DNA of 36,975 bases from Clostridia bacterium (GTDB lineage Bacteria; Bacillota; Clostridia; DUPQ01), in assembly GCA_030590175.1 (NCBI GenBank), contig JAUUZE010000005.1, positions 1-36,975 of the forward strand, given 5' to 3'. Both the position numbers and the translations under genes were made by a program. Of the stretch, positions 1 through 7,000 are shown one piece after another (within the stretch, counting starts at the first letter, position 1; each line of letters begins with the position of its first letter). A model generated the notes under the pieces. That model worked only from the letters and a program-made list of their open reading frames with translations, ran no database searches and was not told where the DNA came from.

Positions 1-588
1 AAAACTTTTATTGAGCAAAATGAAGAGTACAGAATAGTTGGTGAGGCTAAAAATGGTATTGAAGCTATTGAAGTATGTAAAAAAGCGTATCCTGATGTCG
101 TATTGATGGATGTGAAAATGCCAGAATTAGATGGTATTAAAGCCGCTAAAGAATTGAAACGAGAATTTCCACGTATTAAAATTATTATTCTAACCTCATA
201 TGAAGATAATGAAAGTATTTTTGAAGCCTTCGCAATGGGAGTAGATGGATACTTACTTAAAAATACTAACCCAAAAGATTTGATGGAAGCCATCAGATTG
301 ACTGTAAATGGATTATGTGTAATTCAGCGGAATATAATGGAACATTTTATGACTCAATTAGGGGGTAAGAGCTTTACTGATTACGAAAAAATTGATGTTG
401 ATCTTTCAGTTGAAGACATAAAAGTATTAGAAATGCTTAGTGTTGGAAAAACAAATCGTGAAATTGCAAAAGCACTAAATTATTCGGAGGGTACTATAAA
501 AAATAGAGTATCTAAGATGATAAATTTATTAGATGTAAAAGATAGAACTCAATTGGTTGTATTCGCATTGAAACACGATATTATTTAG
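1..588 (+). CDS. NarL/FixJ-family response regulator (5' partial)
   Basis: The reading frame is open from base 1, so the start lies outside the window; the track start at 103 (TTG) is internal. The visible part holds the end of a receiver domain, with the phospho-acceptor Asp in LMDVKMPELDG (codon 109-111), the switch Thr in IILTSYED and the conserved Lys in GYLLKN. A LuxR/GerE-type helix-turn-helix follows (LSVEDIKVLEMLSVGKTNRE, then SEGTIKNRVSKM). In this family, phosphorylation by a partner kinase promotes dimerisation and DNA binding. The kinase gene begins 7 nt downstream with a ribosome site overlapping this stop codon, so the two form one two-component operon. No target can be inferred from the sequence; LiaR/DegU/NarL-like regulators are the nearest relatives by layout. 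Confidence 0.93.
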   Translation, partial: KTFIEQNEEYRIVGEAKNGIEAIEVCKKAYPDVVLMDVKMPELDGIKAAKELKREFPRIKIIILTSYEDNESIFEAFAMGVDGYLLKNTNPKDLMEAIRLTVNGLCVIQRNIMEHFMTQLGGKSFTDYEKIDVDLSVEDIKVLEMLSVGKTNREIAKALNYSEGTIKNRVSKMINLLDVKDRTQLVVFALKHDII

Positions 589-595
589 GAGTATT

Positions 596-2320
596 ATGAA
601 TCAAACTTCCCTTTCGTTATCACAAATTATCTCGCTTGAGGTTGTTTATACTGTTATTTTAATTATCTCATTATTCTTTATGATTTATATTTTAGTAAAT
701 GCAAAGAAAAGCACATTACGGAATTTTTATGTTGGTTTAAGTTCTCTTTTATTATTATCACTATTTGCAACAATACTACTAATTCTATCTTCTTCCATTA
801 GTTTTACTTACATCTTAATTATTATTAAATATCTAGCGATTAGTATAACCAGTGTAATATTTATTAGTTTTGCTTATTATTACATGACTGATAGACTTCT
901 AAACCCAATTACAATTATATTACTTTCAATTTATCCATTATTTACTTTTTTATTGATTTTAACCAATCCAATTCATTCATTATTCATTGGTGATATGTCT
1001 GTTGGGATTATTACTGGCAATTTATTTTATTATATTAATTCATCTATTGCTGATATTTATATATTTGTTGGTATGGTTATATTTGTTTTCAAAAGACGAA
1101 ATAAAGCTAAAAATATTGTTAATAAGTCCACTGCTTCATTATTAATCTTATCCCTTATATTAGTTAGTAAATCTATTAACTATTTGTTAATTGATAATTT
1201 AATTTTTAATTTCTTTGTAGCTATTTCTAGTGTGTGTATGATATTTGTAGGCTATTATCTCTTTACAAATAAATTGTTTAATATTGAATCATTTGGGATT
1301 GATAAAGCTATAAATAATCTACAAGAAGGCGTAGTTATATTAAATAAAGAAAAGAAAATAATTACTTCTAATCAAAGTTTTCGTAGCTTATTAAAAAAAG
1401 CTTATCCTGGGACTATTAAAGTAGAAAGTAATATTGAATTTCAGCGATTACTAGAATTAAAAAAATTGTTACCTGGTAATCATGTTGAAGGTAATCATAA
1501 TTTAGAGAGGGAAAAAGAAGATCAAGTGTTTGTGAATGTGGTAGAAAGTACAACCTATGATTATCAAGGGAATATAACAGGGTATGTTTTAATCTTTAGA
1601 GATATTAGTGAATATATTACAATGCAAGAAGACTTACAAAAGAAAAATATTGAATTGACAAAAACACGAGTACGACTAGAAAATCATATAAATGATATTA
1701 AAACCATTGATTCATTAGAAAAGAGAAATGCATTAGCAAAAGAACTACATGATATATTAGGTCACACACTAACAGTTACTAATCTTAAATTACAGTATTG
1801 TATTGATACTTTTGATCAAAATGATGAAACTACATTGAATAATATTCAAGACATAAAAGAGATTGTAAGAAAAGGTATGAATCAATTAAGTAAATCAATT
1901 GATGAAGAACAAGTTTATGAAAGTGTGTCACTTCTTCGTTTGCGACAAGAATTGATTAGGCTATGTGAACATGTTGAAAATAGTGGGCTTATGACAGAAG
2001 TTACTGTGAAAGGAATTTATAAGATGATTCCAGTTCATGTGTATAATGCTGTATATAGAGTATGTCAAGAAGCGATTACAAATGCTCTTAGACATGCTAA
2101 AGCTGAAAATATTTACTTAATTATAAAATATAAAGATAATCAATTATCACTAAATATATTTGATGATGGAAATGGTTCTCTAGAAATTATTAAAGGAAAT
2201 GGTTTAAGTGGTATGGAACAACGAATACAAGAATTAAATGGAAAAATCACCTTCAAATCAATAGAAAATGAAGGATTTTATATCAAAGCATCAATTCCTA
2301 TTCTGTCCGAAAGTAACTAA
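596..2320 (+). CDS. 7TM-PAS sensor histidine kinase (HisKA_3 / NarX-DesK type)
   Basis: Membrane sensor kinase of 574 residues. The first ~225 residues hold about seven hydrophobic segments (around 12-35, 45-67, 70-92, 103-124, 150-165, 180-199, 202-223), like the 7TM N-terminal module of some Bacillota kinases. A PAS-like domain follows (about 235-340, LQEGVVILNKEKKIITSN to LIFRDISEY), then a short coiled coil. The dimerisation/phospho-acceptor helix has AKELHDILGH with His385. The C-terminal ATPase has the N-box CQEAITNALRHA and G-boxes FDDGNG and GNGLSGMEQR. This matches kinases that partner NarL-type regulators such as the one just upstream (gap 7 nt, AGGAG ribosome site). The input signal is unknown; with no large extracellular domain it may sense membrane state or a small hydrophobic ligand, which is inference. 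Confidence 0.93.
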   Translation: MNQTSLSLSQIISLEVVYTVILIISLFFMIYILVNAKKSTLRNFYVGLSSLLLLSLFATILLILSSSISFTYILIIIKYLAISITSVIFISFAYYYMTDRLLNPITIILLSIYPLFTFLLILTNPIHSLFIGDMSVGIITGNLFYYINSSIADIYIFVGMVIFVFKRRNKAKNIVNKSTASLLILSLILVSKSINYLLIDNLIFNFFVAISSVCMIFVGYYLFTNKLFNIESFGIDKAINNLQEGVVILNKEKKIITSNQSFRSLLKKAYPGTIKVESNIEFQRLLELKKLLPGNHVEGNHNLEREKEDQVFVNVVESTTYDYQGNITGYVLIFRDISEYITMQEDLQKKNIELTKTRVRLENHINDIKTIDSLEKRNALAKELHDILGHTLTVTNLKLQYCIDTFDQNDETTLNNIQDIKEIVRKGMNQLSKSIDEEQVYESVSLLRLRQELIRLCEHVENSGLMTEVTVKGIYKMIPVHVYNAVYRVCQEAITNALRHAKAENIYLIIKYKDNQLSLNIFDDGNGSLEIIKGNGLSGMEQRIQELNGKITFKSIENEGFYIKASIPILSESN

Positions 2321-2337
2321 CAATATTATACAAAGGT

Positions 2338-2366
2338 CATAGTGATTAGTAACCTATGGCACTATG
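2338..2366 (+). repeat. Inverted repeat CATAGTG...CACTATG downstream of the kinase gene
   Basis: Perfect 7-bp arms CATAGTG (2338-2344) and CACTATG (2360-2366) are separated by 15 nt. No T-run follows, so it is not a classical terminator by itself. It lies just after the histidine kinase stop and may be a 3'-end hairpin or part of an uncharacterised transcript. The function is unknown. Confidence 0.5.
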
Positions 2367-2435
2367 AATGAAAAGGCATATACCATATAATTCCAATATG
2401 TACTTTGATTAGTATACAAATATATCCCTTAAGCT

Positions 2436-2475
2436 GTTGTTCACCACTCGTCTTTGTGGCGAGTGGGGGAACAAT
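2436..2475 (+). repeat. Strong two-part hairpin in intergenic region
   Basis: TTGTTC (2437-2442) pairs with GAACAA (2469-2474) and CCACTCG (2444-2450) pairs with CGAGTGG (2460-2466), around a 9-nt loop with a small internal bulge. The hairpin is far more GC-rich than its surroundings. No poly-T follows directly; the nearest T-run belongs to a separate small terminator about 25 nt further on. It could be the core of a small RNA or a leader element. No known RNA family is recognised. Confidence 0.6.
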
Positions 2476-2500
2476 AATACATAAGAAATAAAGAATTTTA

Positions 2501-2526
2501 AACACAAGACTGTGTTATTTTTTTTT
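2501..2526 (+). terminator. Rho-independent terminator
   Basis: Stem AACACA/TGTGTT (2501-2506 with 2511-2516) with loop AGAC is followed by A and nine Ts (2518-2526). It probably ends the two-component operon or a small transcript from the intergenic region, and lies upstream of the promoter of the next gene. The stem is short and only moderately GC-rich. Confidence 0.6.
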
Positions 2527-2556
2527 GCAAAAAAAGTATATAAATATGAAAACAAT

Positions 2557-2565
2557 TGATATAAT
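2557..2565 (+). promoter_or_regulatory. Extended -10 promoter for the oxidoreductase at 2600
   Basis: TGaTATAAT (TG at 2557-2558, TATAAT at 2560-2565) is an exact extended -10 element 35 nt ahead of the ATG. No good -35 hexamer stands 16-18 nt upstream (TATATA there), as is usual for extended -10 promoters. The ribosome site ATAGGA follows at about 2588-2593. Confidence 0.6.
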
Positions 2566-2599
2566 GTTTTGATAATAAAAAAACCAGATAGGATTAATT

Positions 2600-3736
2600 A
2601 TGAATATTGGAATTATTGGGACAGGGAACAGAGCAACAGCATATTATGACATAGAAAAATATAATAAAACAGTAAAAGTAGTAGCAATATGTGATCTAGA
2701 TAAAGAAAAAAACAGTAAAGTTGTTAATAAGTATTTTAGCAAAAATAATATAAGAATTTACTATAATTATTTAGATTTACTAAATGATGATGATATTGAT
2801 GGAGTAATAATTTGTACTCCAGATTTCACACATACTCAAATAACAATTGATTCTATAAAAAGGAATAAAAAAATATTACTTGAAAAACCTGTCGCAACAA
2901 ATTTAGATGACTTAAAAGTATTATATCGTGAATGTATTAATTATGATAAAACAATATTACCAGGTTTTGTTTTGCGATATACAGATATTTTTAAGAAAGT
3001 AAATGAATTAATTAAAAGTGGTTCCATTGGAGATATCATAACAATTGAAGCAAGTGAAACCCTTAAACCCATTCATGCAGCTAGTTTTTTTAGACGTTGG
3101 CATAAAAGTGAAATCAATAATGGAGGCTTTTTAAATGCAAAATGTAGCCATGATTTAGATTTATTAAATATGTTTATTAATAAAAAACCTTTATTCGTAT
3201 CATCCTTTGGTTCTAATATACATTTTACAAGTGAAAAAAATAATGTGGCAAAATGTAGCTTATGTGAAAAATATGATGAGTGTATATATGTGGATAAAAG
3301 TAATAATGAGTTTTCTGGTATTAATTATGACTTGTGTCCATACATGGTTAGTAGTGACATAGTTGACCATCAAGTAGTGCTGATTGAATATGAAACTGGC
3401 ATTACAGCAAGTTTTACAGTATCAATGCATGCAGAAAAAGGCAATAGAAAGATGGCTATATTTGGAACAAAAGGAGTAATAAGAACTGATTTTTTTACAC
3501 AAAAAATCACCATAGATTTTCCTAATTCTAAAGAACGTGAAGTATATGATATTAATGCTTCTTCAAAAGGGCATGGCGGTGGTGATGAAAGCTTGTGTAA
3601 GCTATTTGGAATAAACAATGATAATAATGAAATATATAATGGTATATTAAGCACTTCAATTGCACTAGCAGCTGAAAAAAGCAGAAAAGAGAAGGTTATT
3701 GTTTCTATGAAAGAATTTGTTCCTTTTATATTCTAA
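2600..3736 (+). CDS. Gfo/Idh/MocA-family oxidoreductase with four-cysteine insert
   Basis: NAD(P)-dependent dehydrogenase of 378 residues, of the type that oxidises or reduces sugars, polyols or their derivatives. The Rossmann N-terminus has GIIGTGNRA (5-13), then CTPDFTH (72-78) and the family EKP motif (95-97). The C-terminal domain has FRRWH (164-168) and a likely catalytic stretch KCSHDLD (181-187). An insert carries Cys219, Cys222, Cys228 and Cys246 (C-x2-C-x5-C-x17-C), and HGGGD follows at 325-329. The RRWH motif, cysteine set and HGGGD recur in the oxidoreductase at 34479 but not in the one at 4851, so these two are the same subfamily. The cysteines look like a metal site, which is inference. 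It is a single-gene unit with its own promoter, just ahead of the LacI regulator. The substrate is unknown. Confidence 0.9.
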   Translation: MNIGIIGTGNRATAYYDIEKYNKTVKVVAICDLDKEKNSKVVNKYFSKNNIRIYYNYLDLLNDDDIDGVIICTPDFTHTQITIDSIKRNKKILLEKPVATNLDDLKVLYRECINYDKTILPGFVLRYTDIFKKVNELIKSGSIGDIITIEASETLKPIHAASFFRRWHKSEINNGGFLNAKCSHDLDLLNMFINKKPLFVSSFGSNIHFTSEKNNVAKCSLCEKYDECIYVDKSNNEFSGINYDLCPYMVSSDIVDHQVVLIEYETGITASFTVSMHAEKGNRKMAIFGTKGVIRTDFFTQKITIDFPNSKEREVYDINASSKGHGGGDESLCKLFGINNDNNEIYNGILSTSIALAAEKSRKEKVIVSMKEFVPFIF

Positions 3737-3765
3737 AATTTTCTATTAAAAAACAAATAAAGTAT

Positions 3766-3793
3766 TTGCATTTTCTCAAAAATGACATATAAT
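3766..3793 (+). promoter_or_regulatory. Promoter of the LacI-regulated operon
   Basis: TTGCAT (3766-3771), 16-nt spacer, TATAAT (3788-3793). The predicted start point (~3800) falls directly in front of the LacI-type operator at 3803-3818, so a bound repressor would block transcription. Confidence 0.7.
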
Positions 3794-3802
3794 TGTAAAT
3801 GT

Positions 3803-3818
3803 TAGTAAACGTTTACTA
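3803..3818 (+). promoter_or_regulatory. LacI-family operator (perfect 16-bp palindrome)
   Basis: TAGTAAACGTTTACTA is a perfect palindrome with the central CG step typical of LacI/PurR/CcpA-family operators. It sits between the -10 box and the ribosome site of a LacI-type gene, so negative autoregulation of the regulator and its downstream operon is expected. That it binds this particular regulator is inferred from position. Confidence 0.75.
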
Positions 3819-3819
3819 T

Positions 3820-3825
3820 AAGGAG
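3820..3825 (+). promoter_or_regulatory. Ribosome binding site that fixes a TTG start
   Basis: AAGGAG stands 7 nt before TTG at 3833. No ATG or GTG competes nearby, and the TTG directly begins the canonical LacI-family N-terminus (DKKATINDVAKVANVS), so the unusual start is well supported. Confidence 0.8.
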
Positions 3826-3832
3826 TAGAATT

Positions 3833-4849
3833 TTGGATAAAAAAGCCACAATCAATGATGTAGCAAAAGTTGCAAATGTTTCAATTGCAACTGTATCTAG
3901 ATATCTTTCAAATAATGGTTATCCAATTAAAGAGCAAACTAAAATATCAATAAAAAATGCCATTGAACAACTTTCATATACTCCAAATATTGTTGGCCGA
4001 ATGTTAAAAACTAATAAAAGTATGGATATTGGTGTTATTATACCTACTATTTTAAATCCATATTATCCTGCTGTTATTTATGGAATTGAAAAAAAGGCAT
4101 ATGAAAAAGGTTTTAATATTTTATTATGTAATTCTCAAAGAGATGCAAGTAGACAAAAGCAATATGTAAATACATTAATACAAAAACAAGTAAAAGGATT
4201 AATAATTTCATCAATTGGAGATGATTTCTTGTTATATTCAGATATCGTAAGTAAAGGAATTGCTTTAGTATCACTTGAAGATGAAATAAGTTTAGATAAA
4301 GTTGGGCAAGTATTATTTAATTATGAAAAAGGTGCTTATATGGCAGTTTCTCATTTACTTAAATTAGGTCATAAAAAAATTGCTTTTTTAACTTCTCCTT
4401 TAGTTAGGAAAAGTAGAAAAGATATTTTAAAAGGGTATATAAAGTGTTTAAAAGATAATAACATTACATACAATAAAGTTGTTGAAATTAATGAAGAAAA
4501 TGAATATGAAAATGGTGCGCTTCTAGGAGCTAAACTTTTATCAGAAGATGATTTGCCAACAGCACTACTTGCAGTAAATGATATGGTAGCGTATGGTGTT
4601 ATGCAATATTTAACTCAAAATAATATTAATATTCCAGAAGATATTTCAATTGTGGGGTTTGACGATATTAAAATATCAAAAATGATGAATCCTGCTTTGA
4701 CAACTATTAGTCAACCTTCACAAAAAACAGGAGAGCTTGCGGTATCAATGTTATTTGACATATTAGATGGAAAAGAATCTAAAAGAATTCTATTAGAGCC
4801 TGAATTAGTAATAAGGGCTTCAACTAAAAAAATAAGAGGAGAGATTTAA
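3833..4849 (+). CDS. LacI-family transcriptional regulator
   Basis: Sugar-responsive repressor of 338 residues. The N-terminal helix-turn-helix (ATINDVAKVANVSIATVSRY, residues 5-24) and hinge helix region (about 45-60) are canonical. The rest is a periplasmic-binding-protein-like effector domain (IGVIIPTILNPYYPAVIYGI near 67; AVNDMVAYGV; ISIVGFDDI; TTISQPS). It starts at TTG 3833 behind AAGGAG. A perfect operator-like palindrome precedes it, and the next gene starts 1 nt after its stop with its ribosome site inside this gene. It therefore most likely represses itself and the oxidoreductase-transporter-aminotransferase-SEDS genes. A degenerate copy of the operator lies at 22712-22728. The effector is unknown, probably a sugar, polyol or related phosphate. 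Confidence 0.95.
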   Translation: MDKKATINDVAKVANVSIATVSRYLSNNGYPIKEQTKISIKNAIEQLSYTPNIVGRMLKTNKSMDIGVIIPTILNPYYPAVIYGIEKKAYEKGFNILLCNSQRDASRQKQYVNTLIQKQVKGLIISSIGDDFLLYSDIVSKGIALVSLEDEISLDKVGQVLFNYEKGAYMAVSHLLKLGHKKIAFLTSPLVRKSRKDILKGYIKCLKDNNITYNKVVEINEENEYENGALLGAKLLSEDDLPTALLAVNDMVAYGVMQYLTQNNINIPEDISIVGFDDIKISKMMNPALTTISQPSQKTGELAVSMLFDILDGKESKRILLEPELVIRASTKKIRGEI

Positions 4850-4850
4850 A

Positions 4851-6038
4851 ATGGATGCAAAAAACAAAGTTGATGTATTAGTTGTGGGTGGAGGTATGAT
4901 TTCACAAGAAGTTATTTTACCCACAGTATTTCAAGAACAAAAATATGGACGTGTTGGTAATATTTCTATTTCATCATTAACGGGAGATATTATTGAAAAA
5001 CTACAGGGGATGTTTCCACCATTCACAGGATATCCAAATCCTAAAACTGAGGGAACTACTAAAATGTATCCTGATATGTTTAAACAAGCAATAGCAGATT
5101 TACCTGAAAACGGTGTTGTTATTGTAGCTACACCAGATCATTTTCATACACCTGTTATTAAAGCTGCTATTGAAGCTGGTAAACATGTAATAGTTGAAAA
5201 ACCACTATGCTTAAAAGTTGAAGAAGCAAATGAAATTATTAAAATGGCAGACGAAAAAGGTGTTTATGTATTAACTGATTATCATAAAAGACATGACAGA
5301 TCAATAAGAGCTTGTAGACATAAATTTAAAAAAGGCTTATTAGGTGAAATGTTACATGGTCACGCTTGGATTGAAGAACCAAAATATATGGCTCTTGATG
5401 TCTTTAAAGACTGGTGTGAAAAAAGTTCACCATTTGAATATATTGGAGTACATTATGCAGATGCATATTATTTTATAACTGGTTTAAAACCAAAAAGACT
5501 TGTTGCATTTGGTCAAAAAAAATATTTACCAACCCAAGGGAAAAATGCATATGATGCCGTACAAGCTACAATTGAGTGGGAAGACGGGTCAGTACAATTT
5601 GTTCAGACTTCATGGGTTAATTCTGAAAATAACTCTGCTATGACTAATCAAGGTATGATGATGCTAGGAACCATGGGTGAGTATTGGGCAGATCATAAAG
5701 ATAGAAATACTCATTTTGCAACTGAAGAGGAAGGGTTTGATGAGTTTAATCCTAATTTCTTTAAAAAGTATGATAGTTTTGATTTTCCTGGAGAAGAAGA
5801 ATGCGTTGGATATGGCTATGATTCAATAGTACAAGGGATTAACGATGTTAGAACCATAGTTACTACTACAAACACATTAAAAGAGCGTAAAGCATTACTG
5901 ACAACAATGGAAGATACTAGAGCACTACCAAGACAAGCACTAATTGGCGTTGCTATTAATAACGCAGTAAGAATGAGTGCTGATGCTGGTGGAAAATTTG
6001 TTACATTTACAAAAGATATGGCTATTTCATTTGAATAG
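4851..6038 (+). CDS. Gfo/Idh/MocA-family oxidoreductase (LacI operon)
   Basis: Predicted NAD(P)-dependent dehydrogenase of 395 residues. It has a Rossmann motif VVGGGMISQE (11-20), ATPDHFHTP (93-101), the EKP signature (116-118) and a likely catalytic segment YIGVHYADAYY (197-207) with His201 and Asp204. DYHKRHD (143-149) is also typical of the family. It lacks the RRWH motif and the four-cysteine insert of the oxidoreductases at 2600 and 34479, so it belongs to a different subfamily. It starts 1 nt after the LacI gene, with GAGGAG inside that gene as ribosome site. A transporter and a class III aminotransferase follow, so a route that oxidises a polyol or sugar and then transaminates it (or the reverse) is a reasonable but unproven reading. 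Confidence 0.9.
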   Translation: MDAKNKVDVLVVGGGMISQEVILPTVFQEQKYGRVGNISISSLTGDIIEKLQGMFPPFTGYPNPKTEGTTKMYPDMFKQAIADLPENGVVIVATPDHFHTPVIKAAIEAGKHVIVEKPLCLKVEEANEIIKMADEKGVYVLTDYHKRHDRSIRACRHKFKKGLLGEMLHGHAWIEEPKYMALDVFKDWCEKSSPFEYIGVHYADAYYFITGLKPKRLVAFGQKKYLPTQGKNAYDAVQATIEWEDGSVQFVQTSWVNSENNSAMTNQGMMMLGTMGEYWADHKDRNTHFATEEEGFDEFNPNFFKKYDSFDFPGEEECVGYGYDSIVQGINDVRTIVTTTNTLKERKALLTTMEDTRALPRQALIGVAINNAVRMSADAGGKFVTFTKDMAISFE

Positions 6039-6050
6039 GAGAAACGTATA

Positions 6051-6989
6051 ATGAGCATTTTTGATGCTATGCTACCTATGGCTTTTTTTATTATATTAGG
6101 CTATGTACTTAGAAAAATTGGTTTAATAAATGAGCTTGTTAAGAACTTTTTAAATAAACTATTATTCTATGTTGCGCTACCAGCTATGGCTTTTCGTAGC
6201 ATTGCTTCATATGATTTTTCTAAAGCCTTTTCACTGTCTCTTGCCATGCACAATGTAACAGTTTTATTACTTACATTTGCCATTGGAATGTTTTTTGCAT
6301 ATTCCATAAAGGACAAGAAGAAGCGAGGGTCATTTCATCAAGCTTGTTATAGAAATAATCAGGCATACATTGGATTACATGTATCGAAAAATGTTTTTGG
6401 TGAGTTAGCGTTAGCAAAAGCAACCATAGTTAATGGATTCGAAATTCCAGTTGTAAATATTATTGCAATTATTAGTCTTGAAATATTTAGAGAAGAAAAT
6501 GGAACAGTTAATATAACTAAAAAAACTATAAAAACTATTATTAACATTTTAAAAAATCCATTCCTAATTGCAATTGGAGCTGGTATATTAGTTTCATTAC
6601 TTAATATTAGAATACTTGATATAATTGCAATAGATAGCGTATTTGAAATGTCTGGGCGAATTGCACTACCTATGGCACTTATTTTAATTGGTGGTTCAAT
6701 CACTTTTAAGTATTTACGTGAAAACTTGTTCATGGTTACAGGTATAAGTTTAATTAGATTACTAATTGTACCAGTAATTGCTTATTTTTTAGGTATTTGG
6801 GTATTTGGGTTACAAGGGCTTGATTTAAGTATTGGGGTGACACTGTTGTCTACTCCAGTAGCCATATCAAGTTATGTATTTGCACGAGAAATGGGAGCAG
6901 ATGAAAAATTAATGGCATCATTTATTGGGTTATCAACAATATTGTCTATTGCAACAATGCCACTAATTAATATATTATTTAATTTATAA
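6051..6989 (+). CDS. AEC-family membrane transporter
   Basis: A 312-residue, highly hydrophobic protein with about ten membrane segments, in the size and layout of the auxin efflux carrier (AEC) family. The N-terminus AMLPMAFFIILGYVLRKIG, the early LLFYVALPAMAFRSIA, the family-like SFHQACYRNNQAYIG and a late LSTPVAISSYVFAREMG support this. Bacterial AEC members move organic acids, amino acids or siderophore-like molecules, usually driven by an ion gradient; direction and substrate cannot be read here. AGGAG precedes the ATG, with 12 nt to the upstream stop. Membership in the LacI-controlled operon suggests it moves the substrate or product of the neighbouring oxidoreductase and aminotransferase. 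Confidence 0.88.
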   Translation: MSIFDAMLPMAFFIILGYVLRKIGLINELVKNFLNKLLFYVALPAMAFRSIASYDFSKAFSLSLAMHNVTVLLLTFAIGMFFAYSIKDKKKRGSFHQACYRNNQAYIGLHVSKNVFGELALAKATIVNGFEIPVVNIIAIISLEIFREENGTVNITKKTIKTIINILKNPFLIAIGAGILVSLLNIRILDIIAIDSVFEMSGRIALPMALILIGGSITFKYLRENLFMVTGISLIRLLIVPVIAYFLGIWVFGLQGLDLSIGVTLLSTPVAISSYVFAREMGADEKLMASFIGLSTILSIATMPLINILFNL

Positions 6990-7000
6990 GGAGACACATC

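Noticed and set aside
103-588. Track start at TTG 103 for the response regulator
   Set aside because: The frame is open to base 1 and encodes receiver-domain sequence before 103, so the gene begins outside the window.
2364-2390. Tiny ORF (8 codons) after the kinase gene
   Set aside because: No ribosome site and no sign of a leader-peptide arrangement.
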